DNA of 35,736 nucleotides from JBEIFW01 sp044370695 (GCA_044370695.1 JBILVB010000023.1:1-35736); one strand, 5' to 3'. Positions 1 through 8,520 are shown, counted from the stretch's first letter. Made by a program: numbers and translations. The notes: generated from the letters alone by a model not told the origin.

Positions 1-1
1 C

Positions 2-283
2 ACGTCGAACACGATGGTCCTGCACACCTATCTGGGGCTCGTGCGCGAACAGCGCAGCGTGCGAGCCGGTCAGCCGGTGGTGTTCCGGGACGACGACGCC
101 GAGTCGCTCTCCATCGCGCTCGACCTCACCGACCCGACGTTGGCCGAGCGGCTGGTCCAGATCGTGGGGCTCACTCGCGCCGAGGCGGATCAGGTCCGCG
201 ACCGGATGATCCGCCACCGCATGCGGATCGCCCACGCCGCTGCCGCGCGGAGTGGTTCGAACGGCCCAGGAAACCGGCGGTAG
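2..283 (+). CDS. C-terminal part of HTH-regulator paralogue (5' end outside window)
   Basis: This is the end of a gene that begins before the window. The frame is open from base 2, and residues before the first ATG (base 14) still align with the next gene: TSNTMVLHTYLGLVREQRS here against SNDGVLRTYLSLVRAQRG there. The ATG at 14 is therefore probably internal. The visible part matches the C-terminal domain of the following gene (its residues about 106-178), including the acidic D/E-rich strand and the helix with an Arg-rich end. The function of this domain is not recognised; by analogy with its neighbour the missing N-terminal half should hold a helix-turn-helix. The TAG stop is at 281-283 and the next gene starts 97 bases on, so the pair is a tandem duplication. 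Good confidence in the frame and the truncation, low confidence in a regulatory role. Confidence 0.7.
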   Translation, partial: TSNTMVLHTYLGLVREQRSVRAGQPVVFRDDDAESLSIALDLTDPTLAERLVQIVGLTRAEADQVRDRMIRHRMRIAHAAAARSGSNGPGNRR

Positions 284-302
284 GGACGGTGGCGATGCGA
301 CC

Positions 303-308
303 TAGGGT
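303..308 (+). promoter_or_regulatory. Candidate -10 box TAGGGT
   Basis: TAGGGT lies in the 97-base gap between the two tandem paralogues and fits the actinobacterial TANNNT pattern. It would give a leader of about 65 bases before the start at 381. No convincing -35 is visible. The rest of the gap shows nothing else that can be supported. Confidence 0.25.
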
Positions 309-380
309 CCGACGGCGCGCCACGGAGCTCCCTTCGAGCACCGGCGCAGGGCGTGTGCCGGTTCCGATACGAGGAAATGG

Positions 381-947
381 GTGAAGAACATGTCGGCTCG
401 CTATCGCTACACCCGAGGGATCCCCACACCCCGGATCGCCGAGATCCTCCGGAACGCCGCAGCGGACGCGTCGATGTCCGAGGCGGACCTCACGCGCACC
501 CTGGGGCTGCGCCGGCGCGTCGTGCGGCGGTGGCTGCGTGGCGAGGAGATTCCGTGCGACCAGGAGATCGAGCAGTTCGCGTCGGCCTGCGGGGCTCTGG
601 TGATCGATCTGTTCCCGATCCGTGACGTGGTGGAGTACGACCCGTCCCTGCTGGTGCTACGGGTCGGCGACCACGCCGTGGGCATCAGCGACCTGTCCAA
701 CGACGGCGTGCTGCGCACCTATCTGTCGCTCGTGCGCGCCCAGCGCGGTCTGGCCGAGGACGCCCCCGTCACCCTCCGGGTCGAGGACGTCGAGGTGCTC
801 TCCGTCGCGCTCGATCTCGACGACGAGGAACTCGAGGCACGGCTGCAGCTGCTCGGGCACATGACCGCGGTCGAGGCACACGACGCCCGGGCCCGGATCC
901 TGCGGGCCTTCCTCTCGCAGCCGACCAAGCCCGACCCGGCCCCCTGA
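381..947 (+). CDS. Small HTH-type putative transcriptional regulator
   Basis: A 188-residue cytoplasmic protein. Residues about 16-80 look like an Xre-like helix-turn-helix: a helix around residues 17-28, a second around 33-41, and a recognition-like helix LRRRVVRRWLRG (43-54) followed by a hydrophobic helix. Residues about 108-178 form a second domain shared with the truncated gene at the left edge. The GTG at 381 is preferred because GAGGAA sits four bases upstream; an ATG at 390 is the alternative. It points toward the ABC1-kinase gene on the other strand, with a hairpin between them. DNA binding is inferred from the helix pattern alone and the target is unknown. It could be an antitoxin-like or phage-type repressor, but no toxin partner is visible. 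Confidence 0.7.
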   Translation: MKNMSARYRYTRGIPTPRIAEILRNAAADASMSEADLTRTLGLRRRVVRRWLRGEEIPCDQEIEQFASACGALVIDLFPIRDVVEYDPSLLVLRVGDHAVGISDLSNDGVLRTYLSLVRAQRGLAEDAPVTLRVEDVEVLSVALDLDDEELEARLQLLGHMTAVEAHDARARILRAFLSQPTKPDPAP

Positions 948-953
948 TCGCTT

Positions 954-972
954 CGGGCGCCGGGAGCGCCCG
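954..972. terminator. GC-rich hairpin between convergent genes
   Basis: A perfect 7-base-pair stem, CGGGCGC (954-960) with GCGCCCG (966-972), and a 5-base loop. It sits in the 33-base gap between convergent genes ending at 947 and 981. There is no T-tract on either side, so it would be the U-less type of terminator proposed for actinobacteria. Confidence 0.4.
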
Positions 973-980
973 GCCCCGGC

Positions 981-2594
981 TCAGGACCGCTCGCGCATCC
1001 GCTTGTTGATCAGGTTCCGGCGGGCCTGCAGATCCCGGTAGGTGAGCCGTTCGGCCGACGCATCGAGACCGAACCCGGCCTTCACGCCGTCGAGGTCGAT
1101 GCGGACGGCCTCGTGGTCGATCCCGAGTTCCCGGCCGAGGCGTTCGCCGTGGGTCTGCGCGAAGTGCATCGAGATCTGGGCGATCTCCCCGAGCAGGTCG
1201 AGGTCCGGGGCGAGACGAGCGATCGCGCCGTCCAGGAACACGAGGTTCTTCACGTAGAGCATGAGCTCCTTGGGCATGCGGGCGCCGTAGCCGAGCAGCG
1301 ACTTCACGACCCGCTGCACCTCCTTGACGATCTCCTCGCCCGACAGCGTCGTGGGATCGACCGGGGGTTGGTCGAGGCGGAGATCGACCTTGACCGCCTG
1401 CAGATCGGTGTCGGCCGGGAGCGCACCGAGGTCGCGCAGCGCGGCGAGCTGGCTGTCGACGTCGTTCGCGATCGCCCCCAACATCAGGCGCAGGAACGCC
1501 AGGCGTCGCTGCTGCGTGAGCCGGGCGGTGATCCCGAAATCGAGCAGGGCGGTGCGGCCGTCGGGCAGCACGAACAGGTTGCCGCCGTGGAGGTCGCCGT
1601 GGAAGATCCCGTGGATCATCGCCCCCTCCATGAACGCGACCATCCCGGTGCGGATCACCTCGTGGGTGTCGACACCCGCGGCGCGCATGCCCTCGACGTC
1701 GTCGAACGCGAATCCCGACAGCCGCTCCATCACGAGCACGCGCCGGGTGACGAGCCGGGGGTGGGGACGGGGCACGACGTAGCCGCGCTGGCCGAGGTCG
1801 GCGAGCACCCGGGCGACGTCGAGCATGTTGCTCGCCTCGATGCGGAAGTCGAGCTCCTCGGTGATGGTCTCGGCGAAGAGCTCGACGAGGGCCGGCGGGT
1901 TGGCGAGCGCTGCGATCGGGATACGCCCGACCATCCACGGGGCCAGCCAGGCCATCGCCCGCAGGTCCTTGCGCACGAACGTCGACACCGAGGGCCGCTG
2001 GACCTTGACGACCACGTCCTCGCCGGTGGACAGGCGGGCGGCGTGGACCTGGGCGATCGACGCCGCGGCGAGCGGGGTGCGGTCGAACCAGGTGAAGACC
2101 TGCTCGATCGTGGCGCCCAGCTCCTCTTCGACGACGCGTCGAACGACCTCGAAGGGTTCGGCGGGCACCTGGTCGCGGCACAGCTTGAACTCGCGCACCA
2201 GCTCCTCGGGGAACAGGCCTTCGCCGGAGGAGATGATCTGGCCGAGCTTGATGTACGTGGGTCCGAGCCGTTCGGCCGTGCGGCGCAACCGCCGGGACAG
2301 ATCGGCGCGGCTCGTCTCGGGCGAGCCGAGCCGGCCGGCGCGCTTGCGCAGCGCCCACCAGCCGACCGCGCCCGCCAGCGACGCGGCGACGGTGGCGACG
2401 CGGGCGCCCGGCGGTAGCCGAGCGGCCTTGGTCAGTCGGGGGATCTCGGCGCGGGCAGCGGCCCGCAGGCGGGCGGCGTCGTCGCGCCAGGTGATCCGCC
2501 CCTCGTCGAGTACCCACGGCGCCGCGTCGGTGAACGCTCCCCAGCCGACGTCCGGCGGGGTGACGCGCTCGGCGGGGGATTCGAGAGAGGTCAT
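981..2594 (-). CDS. ABC1/AarF/UbiB-family atypical kinase
   Basis: A 537-residue protein with the hallmarks of the ABC1 (AarF/UbiB/Coq8) atypical kinase-like ATPases. The family-specific KxGQ motif is at 116-119 (KLGQ), the Ala-rich loop AAASIAQVH at 176-184, the ATP-anchoring lysine at K197 (VVVKVQRP), the catalytic loop HGDLHGGN at 332-339 and the metal-binding DFG at 352-354. A hydrophobic stretch around 66-82 could be a membrane anchor. Relatives support ubiquinone biosynthesis in proteobacteria and lipid or quinone homeostasis in plastids; in actinobacteria the substrate is usually unknown, and no quinone-synthesis gene lies nearby to help. The ATG at 2594 is 65 bases from the divergent PEP-domain gene if that gene starts at 2660. 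All key motifs are intact. The family call is secure, the substrate is not. Confidence 0.93.
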   Translation of the reverse strand: MTSLESPAERVTPPDVGWGAFTDAAPWVLDEGRITWRDDAARLRAAARAEIPRLTKAARLPPGARVATVAASLAGAVGWWALRKRAGRLGSPETSRADLSRRLRRTAERLGPTYIKLGQIISSGEGLFPEELVREFKLCRDQVPAEPFEVVRRVVEEELGATIEQVFTWFDRTPLAAASIAQVHAARLSTGEDVVVKVQRPSVSTFVRKDLRAMAWLAPWMVGRIPIAALANPPALVELFAETITEELDFRIEASNMLDVARVLADLGQRGYVVPRPHPRLVTRRVLVMERLSGFAFDDVEGMRAAGVDTHEVIRTGMVAFMEGAMIHGIFHGDLHGGNLFVLPDGRTALLDFGITARLTQQRRLAFLRLMLGAIANDVDSQLAALRDLGALPADTDLQAVKVDLRLDQPPVDPTTLSGEEIVKEVQRVVKSLLGYGARMPKELMLYVKNLVFLDGAIARLAPDLDLLGEIAQISMHFAQTHGERLGRELGIDHEAVRIDLDGVKAGFGLDASAERLTYRDLQARRNLINKRMRERS

Positions 2595-2657
2595 CGTGGC
2601 GATGATCCCACCCCGGGATCCTGGGTGCCCGGTCAGCCGGTCGCCTCGGAGCGCTTG

Positions 2658-2663
2658 TAGTGT
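2658..2663 (+). promoter_or_regulatory. Candidate -10 box TAGTGT
   Basis: TAGTGT matches TANNNT. It overlaps the GTG at 2660, so a transcript from it would begin near 2670 and could only be translated from the GTG at 2693, which agrees with the alignment to the downstream paralogue. No clear -35 is seen. Confidence 0.3.
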
Positions 2664-2692
2664 CCGGCGCCACCGAACACGCGGGGGTACTC

Positions 2693-4417
2693 GTGGATCG
2701 CTGGATCACCGACTGGGACGTCAACCCGAAGTACCCGTTGTTCACGCGGGCCAACGCCGGGGAGGTGTTGCCCGATCCGGCGAGCCCGCTCGGCTGGACG
2801 CTGGTGTGGGAGCCCGGGTGCCTCGCCGGCTGGCGCGACTCGGCCATCGACGGGTACGGCACGATGGACCCCGAGGAGGTGTCGACCGAGCACCCCGAGG
2901 TCGTCGGGAGCTTCGGCGGGTACCTGTACATCAACGGCACCGCCGTGCGGATCTTCGGGGTCCGCGGCCCCGGGCTCACCCCCGAGGCCGTCGACTACAT
3001 CTACTTCGGCGAGCACCCCGACGTGCCGCCCTACGTCCCCGAGCCCTGGCACGAGAACCCGGTGGCGACCGAGCGCATGGGAGCGTGGATCCAGTCGGTG
3101 CTGACGGCGACCGACCTGCCCGAACTGCGCGACGACCGCTCCCTCGCCGAGCAGGCCCGGGCGGGCCGCCCCGAGCTGACCAAGCTGTCCGACCACGAGC
3201 TCGTGGTGCGGGCCCGATCGTTCGTCCCGCTCGTGCGCGCCCTGTTCTGCCGTCACCTCACCGTCACCGCCGGATCCTCGATCGGGCCCGGGGTCCTCGG
3301 GCAGTTCGCCGAGGCGATGGGCGATCCGACGCTCGTCATGCGCCTCGTCGCCGGCCTCGGCGACGTGGACTCCGCGGCGCCGTCCCAGGCGCTGTGGGAT
3401 CTCAGCCGCCTGGTCCGCAACAGCGGGCCCCTCACCGAAGCCTTCGGCGACGGCCCGGTCGGCCTGCTCGATCGGATCCGGGCGTTGGGTACGCCCGAAG
3501 CCAAGGCGTTCCTGGGGGAGTGGGCCGAGTTCCTGCGCCGGTTCGGTTCGCGCGGGCCCAACGAGTGGGACATCCGCTCGGAGGTCTGGGAGACCCGACC
3601 CGAGCTGGCTCTGGTGCTCGCCGACCGGATGCGTCACCAGCCCGACGGCGACGCACCCGCCGGCCGCTTCGGGGCGCGGGCCGAGGACCGTGCGGCGCTC
3701 ACCGAGCAGATCATCGAGGCGCTGGCCGGACGGCCGGAGGACCAAGGGATGTTCCTCGCCGGCCTTCGTTCGGCCCACGCCTACCTGCAGGGGCGCGAGC
3801 GAACGAAGACCAACGTGATCCGGGTGATCCACGAGATCCGGATGGCCATCCGCGAGCTCGCCGCTCGGCACGGGTACACGATGTCCCAGGCGTGCATGCT
3901 CCTCGCCGACGAGCTCGACGCGTTCTGTGCCGACCCGACGGCGTTCCGGGCCCGCCTCACCGGTCGCGAGGAGCAGTACCTCACCCTGTTCGACCTCGAG
4001 CCGCCGTTCATCGTGAACGGGGCCGCGCCGCCGCTGTCGCAGTGGCCGCGCCGGTCGGTGGCCGCCGCAGCCGAACCGCTCGCGGCGGGCGAGGCGGTCT
4101 CCGGGGTGCCCGGCTGCCCGGGGCGAGCCACGGGTCGGGCCCGCGTCGTGCTCGACCCCTCCGACCCGGGTGCCCTCGAGCCCGGCGACGTGCTGATCGC
4201 CCCGATCACCGATCCCGCCTGGACCCCGCTGTTCGTGCCCGCCGCGGCCGTCGTGGTCGACGTCGGCGCCCAGGTCAGCCACGCCGTGATCGTGAGTCGC
4301 GAGCTCGGGATCCCGTGCGTGGTGAGCGTGAAGGACGCGACGCGACGCATCCCCGACGGCGCCCTCGTCGACGTCGACGGTACGACCGGGACCGTGACCG
4401 TGCTCGAACTGCCCTGA
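2693..4417 (+). CDS. PEP-utilising mobile-domain protein, copy 1 (no ATP-grasp domain)
   Basis: A 574-residue protein. The C-terminal part (about 471-574) is the swivelling phosphohistidine domain of PEP synthase/rifampicin phosphotransferase enzymes, with VSHAVIVSRELGIPCVV carrying the candidate phospho-accepting His530 and the DPAWTPLF strand before it. The middle, including RGPNEW (from residue 287) and RERTKTNVIRVIHEIR, resembles the helical substrate-binding region of rifampicin phosphotransferase. The N-terminal ATP-grasp (PPDK_N) domain that would phosphorylate the histidine is absent. The start was chosen at GTG 2693 because the paralogue next door begins at the matching residues (DRWITD); an upstream GTG at 2660 with GGAG eight bases before it would add 11 residues. 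It probably forms an operon with copy 2, 55 bases on. The substrate and the partner kinase domain are unknown. Confidence 0.85.
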   Translation: MDRWITDWDVNPKYPLFTRANAGEVLPDPASPLGWTLVWEPGCLAGWRDSAIDGYGTMDPEEVSTEHPEVVGSFGGYLYINGTAVRIFGVRGPGLTPEAVDYIYFGEHPDVPPYVPEPWHENPVATERMGAWIQSVLTATDLPELRDDRSLAEQARAGRPELTKLSDHELVVRARSFVPLVRALFCRHLTVTAGSSIGPGVLGQFAEAMGDPTLVMRLVAGLGDVDSAAPSQALWDLSRLVRNSGPLTEAFGDGPVGLLDRIRALGTPEAKAFLGEWAEFLRRFGSRGPNEWDIRSEVWETRPELALVLADRMRHQPDGDAPAGRFGARAEDRAALTEQIIEALAGRPEDQGMFLAGLRSAHAYLQGRERTKTNVIRVIHEIRMAIRELAARHGYTMSQACMLLADELDAFCADPTAFRARLTGREEQYLTLFDLEPPFIVNGAAPPLSQWPRRSVAAAAEPLAAGEAVSGVPGCPGRATGRARVVLDPSDPGALEPGDVLIAPITDPAWTPLFVPAAAVVVDVGAQVSHAVIVSRELGIPCVVSVKDATRRIPDGALVDVDGTTGTVTVLELP

Positions 4418-4472
4418 CCCCGACCGACCCGACCCGCCCGACCACCGAGACCCCGACCGTGGAGACCCCCGC
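4418..4472 (+). other. C-rich, G-poor spacer between the two PEP-domain paralogues
   Basis: The 55-base gap is built of repeated CCGACC/CCCGAC-like words with far more C than G on the sense strand, ending in a GGAG ribosome site before ATG 4473. Such C-rich, unstructured stretches resemble Rho loading sites, so it could tune expression of the second copy. This reading is inference; the compositional bias itself is plain. Confidence 0.3.
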
Positions 4473-6221
4473 ATGACCGATCGTTGGATCACCGACACCG
4501 AGGCCTCGACCCGCTTCCCGGTGTACACCCGCTCGAACGCGAACGACGTTCTGCCCGACCCGATCTCGCCGCTCGGGGCGACCCTGCTGTGGATCCCGGG
4601 GGTGATGGAGGGCTGGCGCGACGGCAACGTGCGCAACGGCTCGCACACCCTGGAGGAACTGACGGCCGAAGGCTTCAACCCGGTCTGCGGCATCTTCAAC
4701 GGGTTCTTCTACGTGAACGCCTCGTCGGTGCGCGTGTTCGGTGTGCGTTCCGGCGCCGGTGCGGCGGCCATCGACGCCGCGTTCTTCGGCAACCGGCCCG
4801 ACACGCCCCCGTACGTGGCCCACCCCGAGGACGACTCGCCCGAGGCCGGCGCGCGCATCGGTGCCCAGATGGGGTGGGTGATGTCGGCGACCGACTGGCC
4901 CGAGCTCGACGCCCACAAGGCCCAGGCCGACGGGGCACGCGCCACCCGCCCGGACGTGTCGGCGCTGTCCGATGCCGAACTGGTGGCCCGGGCCCGCTCG
5001 ATGACGCCGCTGCTGCGGGCGTTCTTCGACGACCACGTGCTGTCCTCGTCGAACACCGCGGTCGGCCCGACGATCCTCGGCCAGATCACCGCCGGGCTCG
5101 ACCCGACGCTCATGATCCGGTTGATCGCTTCCTCCGGCGACGTCGACTCGGCCCTGCCGTCCTACGCGATGTGGGACCTGTCCCGGCTGGTGCGGTACTC
5201 GACCTACCTGAGCTCTGCGTTCGATGCCGGCGTGTCCGGGTTGCTCGACCGGCTCCACCGGTCCTCGTCGCCCGACGCGGCCCGGTTCCTCGAGCAGTTC
5301 GACCGGTTCCTCGAGTTGTTCGGTTCCCGTGGTCCCAACGAGTGGGACGTGTTCGCCGACGTGTGGGAGACCCGCCCCGAGCTCGCGCTGTCCCTCGTCG
5401 AACGCATGCGCCATGCCGACGACGACGCCGACCCGTCGCGCCGCAACCAGGCCATGGCCGGCGATCGCGAGACGGCGACCGCGCAGGCCCGGGCGGCGCT
5501 CGCCGGCAACGACGAGGCGTTGGGCATGCTCGCGGCTGCACAGGGTTCGGCGTTGCGGTTCCTGGCCTGGCGGGAGCGGACCAAGACCAACTGCATCAAG
5601 GTGATCAACGAGCAGCGCGTGGCGCTCAACGAGCTCGGCCGTCGGCTGACGGCGGCCGGGCATCTCGCCGAGCCCAAGCAGCTCTACATGGTCACCGACG
5701 CCGAGCTCGATGCCTTCCTCGCCGACCCTGCGGCGATGCGCGCCACGATCGGGGCGCGCTGGGCGCACTACCAGGGCCTGCGGGAGATGGAACCGCCCTA
5801 CTTCGTCGAAGGCGACAAGGGCATCCCGCCGGTGAACGCCCTCGTGCGCAAGGCCGACGCCATCGTCGCGGTGGCCAAGGCCGGAGTCGGTGACGTGCTG
5901 CAGGGCGGCCCCGGGTGCGCCGGCAAGGCGCGTGGCCGCGCCCGCATCGTGCTCGACCCCGGCGACCCGTTCGCGCTCGAGCCCGGCGACGTCCTGATCG
6001 CGCCGCAGACCGACCCGTCCTGGACGCCGCTGTTCGTGCCGGCCGGTGCGGTGGTGGTCGACGTGGGCGCCATGAACAGCCATGCGGTGATCGTGAGCCG
6101 GGAGCTCGGCATCCCGTGTGCCGTCGGGGTCGTCGACGCCACCCGGCGCATCCCCGACGGCGCCCGCGTCGAGGTCGACGGCGCCGCCGGCACCGTCCGG
6201 ATCCTCGAGCTGCCCGAATGA
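4473..6221 (+). CDS. PEP-utilising mobile-domain protein, copy 2 (no ATP-grasp domain)
   Basis: A 582-residue paralogue of the preceding gene, similar from the first residues (DRWITD) to the last (TVRILELP). The mobile domain covers about 478-582, with candidate phosphohistidine His537 in NSHAVIVSRELGIPCAV. The RGPNEW motif starts at residue 286 and the RERTKTN helix is conserved. It also lacks the nucleotide-binding domain. The ATG at 4473 has a GGAG ribosome site a suitable distance upstream. The differences between the copies are spread along the length, so the duplication is not recent. A plausible role is a phosphotransfer or phosphate-sensing relative of rifampicin phosphotransferase working with a separate ATP-grasp protein, or a family that has lost catalysis and kept ligand binding; the sequence does not decide. 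Confidence 0.85.
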   Translation: MTDRWITDTEASTRFPVYTRSNANDVLPDPISPLGATLLWIPGVMEGWRDGNVRNGSHTLEELTAEGFNPVCGIFNGFFYVNASSVRVFGVRSGAGAAAIDAAFFGNRPDTPPYVAHPEDDSPEAGARIGAQMGWVMSATDWPELDAHKAQADGARATRPDVSALSDAELVARARSMTPLLRAFFDDHVLSSSNTAVGPTILGQITAGLDPTLMIRLIASSGDVDSALPSYAMWDLSRLVRYSTYLSSAFDAGVSGLLDRLHRSSSPDAARFLEQFDRFLELFGSRGPNEWDVFADVWETRPELALSLVERMRHADDDADPSRRNQAMAGDRETATAQARAALAGNDEALGMLAAAQGSALRFLAWRERTKTNCIKVINEQRVALNELGRRLTAAGHLAEPKQLYMVTDAELDAFLADPAAMRATIGARWAHYQGLREMEPPYFVEGDKGIPPVNALVRKADAIVAVAKAGVGDVLQGGPGCAGKARGRARIVLDPGDPFALEPGDVLIAPQTDPSWTPLFVPAGAVVVDVGAMNSHAVIVSRELGIPCAVGVVDATRRIPDGARVEVDGAAGTVRILELPE

Positions 6222-6252
6222 CCCTGCGAGCGCGCCGGGCGGTGCGCGACCG

Positions 6253-7665
6253 ATGACCGCTGCGGGGGTCGCCGACCTGACCTTCCTGGGGGCCACCGGG
6301 TCGGTGACCGGGTCCAAGGTGCTCGTCGAGGCCGGCGACGTGCGGGTGCTGCTCGACTGCGGCCTGTACCAGGGCCACAAGGAGCTGCGGCTGCGGAACT
6401 GGTCGCGCCTGCCGGTCGAACCCGCGTCGATCGACGCGGTCGTCGTGAGCCACGCCCATGTCGACCACATCGGCTACCTGCCGGTGCTCGTACGCGACGG
6501 GTTCTCGGGCCCGGTGTACGTCTCGCCGGGCACGGCCGCGCTCGCCGCCATCGTGTTGCCCGACGCCGCCCACCTGGCCGAGGAGGAAGCCGAGTGGGCG
6601 AACCGGGCCGGCACCTCGCGCCACCATCCGGCCCTGCCGCTGTTCACCCGGGAGGACGCCGCCGCAGCACTCACCTTGTTGCGCACCGTGCCGACCGGGC
6701 GGCGTGACGCCGTCGCCGGACCGGTGTCGGTCGAGCTGCGACGAGCAGGCCACATCCTGGGAGCGACGACGGTCACCGTGCACGTCGACGGCGGGCCGTC
6801 GATCACCTACAGCGGCGACCTCGGCCGCTCGAACCACCCGTTGCTGCTGCCCCCCGAACCCCCGCCGGCAGGGGTCGACGCCGTCGTGCTGGAATCCACC
6901 TACGGCGACCGCGACCACGAGCCCGGAGGCCTCGAGGCGTTCGCCGACGCCGTCGCCCGCACCCTCGCCCGGGGCGGCGTGGTGGTCGTTCCGGCGTTCG
7001 CGGTCGACCGGACCGAGGTGCTCCTGCTGCACCTGCGCACCCTCCAGGACGCCGGGCGGATCCCGCGGGTGCCCGTGATCGTCGACAGCCCGATGGCGCT
7101 CGCTGCCCTCGGCGTCTACCGGCGGGCGATCGAACGGTCCTGGCCCGAGTTGCGACCCGAGACGCACCTCGATCCCGATGCGCTCGTGCCCCGCGACCTC
7201 GAACAGGTCCGCACCGTGGAGGCGTCCAAGGCGCTCAACGATCGGCGCGGCCCGTTCATCCTGCTGTCGGCCTCGGGCATGGCCACGGGCGGCCGGGTGC
7301 TGCATCACCTCGCGCGCCGCCTGCCGGACCGCCGGGCGACCGTGGTCCTGCCCGGGTTCCAGGCGCCCGGCACGCGGGGGCGGTCGCTCCTCGACGGCGC
7401 GGACGCCGTCAAGATGCTCGGCCGGTACGTGCCGGTGCGGGCCGAGATCGTCGGCGTCGGCGCGTTCTCGGTGCACGCCGGGGCGTCCGAACTGATCGAG
7501 TGGCTCGCCGGCGCGCCCGACGACGCACTCACCTACCTGGTCCACGGCGAGCCCGAGAGCCGCGCGGCGCTCGCCGATCGCATCAGGGCGAGGCTGCACC
7601 GGCCGGTGGTGTGCCCACGCTTCGGTGAGCGGGTGCGGATCGTGCCGACCGGCGCCGGCGCTTGA
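6253..7665 (+). CDS. Beta-CASP metallo-beta-lactamase-fold nuclease
   Basis: A 470-residue protein of the CPSF73/RNase J-like metallo-beta-lactamase superfamily. The zinc motif HxHxDH is at H67, H69, D71, H72 (SHAHVDH). H167 in AGHILGA and D189 in YSGDLG are further metal ligands. STYGDRDH at 215-222 opens the beta-CASP insertion, and SASGMATGGRV and the C-terminal VHGEPES (third histidine motif) complete the set. These proteins are usually RNA endo- or exonucleases of the YSH1/EXSB-like type. The frame stays open upstream, but the protein begins naturally at ATG 6253, 31 bases after the PEP paralogue, so co-transcription is likely. All catalytic residues are present. The family is certain; the RNA target is unknown. 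Confidence 0.92.
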   Translation: MTAAGVADLTFLGATGSVTGSKVLVEAGDVRVLLDCGLYQGHKELRLRNWSRLPVEPASIDAVVVSHAHVDHIGYLPVLVRDGFSGPVYVSPGTAALAAIVLPDAAHLAEEEAEWANRAGTSRHHPALPLFTREDAAAALTLLRTVPTGRRDAVAGPVSVELRRAGHILGATTVTVHVDGGPSITYSGDLGRSNHPLLLPPEPPPAGVDAVVLESTYGDRDHEPGGLEAFADAVARTLARGGVVVVPAFAVDRTEVLLLHLRTLQDAGRIPRVPVIVDSPMALAALGVYRRAIERSWPELRPETHLDPDALVPRDLEQVRTVEASKALNDRRGPFILLSASGMATGGRVLHHLARRLPDRRATVVLPGFQAPGTRGRSLLDGADAVKMLGRYVPVRAEIVGVGAFSVHAGASELIEWLAGAPDDALTYLVHGEPESRAALADRIRARLHRPVVCPRFGERVRIVPTGAGA

Positions 7666-7674
7666 GCGCAGCAT

Positions 7675-7692
7675 CGGCGGCCACTACCGCCG
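7675..7692. terminator. Hairpin between convergent genes
   Basis: CGGCGG (7675-7680) pairs with CCGCCG (7687-7692) across a 6-base loop in the 45-base gap between the convergent nuclease and ABC permease genes. There is no T-tract. It is a modest candidate for a shared terminator. Confidence 0.35.
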
Positions 7693-7710
7693 GGCCGGCG
7701 GGCGTCGCGA

Positions 7711-8520
7711 TCACGTGCTCAGGTCGCGCCGCTCGAACGCCTCGGCGCCGGCCGCGGCGACCAGCGCCGTGAGCGCAGCGAGCAGCGCGAGCCGCCAGGG
7801 CTCGACGCCCTTCCCGAGCGGGTCGACCCCCAGTGCGTGGTGCCAAGGCGACGCCCACCGCCACGGCCGCAGCCACGACACGAGCCCGGCGAGCTGCGAC
7901 ACCAGGTACGCGGCCACGGCAAGCGCCGCGGTCACGCCTCGGGCCAGACCCCGCCGGCCGGTCGCGGCGCCGAGCGCGAGGGCGACGGCGGCGTAGAGCA
8001 CGGCCAGGAGCACGCACGCGGCCACCGTCCCGGCGAGCCGGCCGACGGCGACCTCGAGGCCCGCGACGGGGGAGCCGGCGGCCAGCACGACGAACACCAC
8101 CACCCCGACGATCCCGATCGCCGCAGCGACCCCGGCCAGCTTGTGCGCGACGAGGCGACGCCGGGGGAGCGGGTTGGCCAGCAACAGATCGAGGGTGCCG
8201 CGCTCTTCTTCCCCGGCCACGGCGTCGGACCCCCACAGCAGGGCGACGACGACGAGCAGCACCGGCACCGTGAACGAGAACACCTCGGCGCGCAGGTACC
8301 CGGGCCCGGTCGTGTAGTCGACGAGCCCGAACAGCTCCTTCATCGCGTCGGGGAATTCCTCGGTGAGCGACCCCATGGCGCTCGAGTCGCGCACGGTCGG
8401 GTACATGGCGAGCATCCAGGCGAGCAGCGCGACCATGCCGACGCTCCAGGCCACCAGCGCCCGGCGCTCCTCGTGGAGCGTGCGCTCGAAGACGCTGTGG
8501 AGACCCCGATCAGTCCGCAT
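7711..8520 (-). CDS. ABC-2 type transporter permease
   Basis: A 269-residue integral membrane protein with about six hydrophobic segments (near 22-40, 83-97, 128-148, 165-186, 197-215 and 243-260). The cytoplasmic stretch EEERGTLDLLLANPLPR (104-120) after the second segment is typical of ABC-2 exporter permeases, where it contacts the ATPase. The ATG at 8520 overlaps the end of the ATPase gene by 11 bases, which fixes both genes as one transcription and translation unit. Such pairs export drugs, lipids or polysaccharides, or act in copper-enzyme maturation; nothing nearby reveals the cargo. The family call is strong. Confidence 0.88.
   Translation of the reverse strand: MRTDRGLHSVFERTLHEERRALVAWSVGMVALLAWMLAMYPTVRDSSAMGSLTEEFPDAMKELFGLVDYTTGPGYLRAEVFSFTVPVLLVVVALLWGSDAVAGEEERGTLDLLLANPLPRRRLVAHKLAGVAAAIGIVGVVVFVVLAAGSPVAGLEVAVGRLAGTVAACVLLAVLYAAVALALGAATGRRGLARGVTAALAVAAYLVSQLAGLVSWLRPWRWASPWHHALGVDPLGKGVEPWRLALLAALTALVAAAGAEAFERRDLST

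Noticed and set aside
1113..2417. A 434-codon plus-strand frame opposite the ABC1 kinase
   Set aside because: An antisense shadow; the kinase motifs on the minus strand are unambiguous.
4275..6470. A 731-codon minus-strand frame opposite the second PEP paralogue
   Set aside because: Its composition is that of an antisense shadow (His/Arg/Gly/Val-rich, no motifs) and it lies opposite a clear gene.
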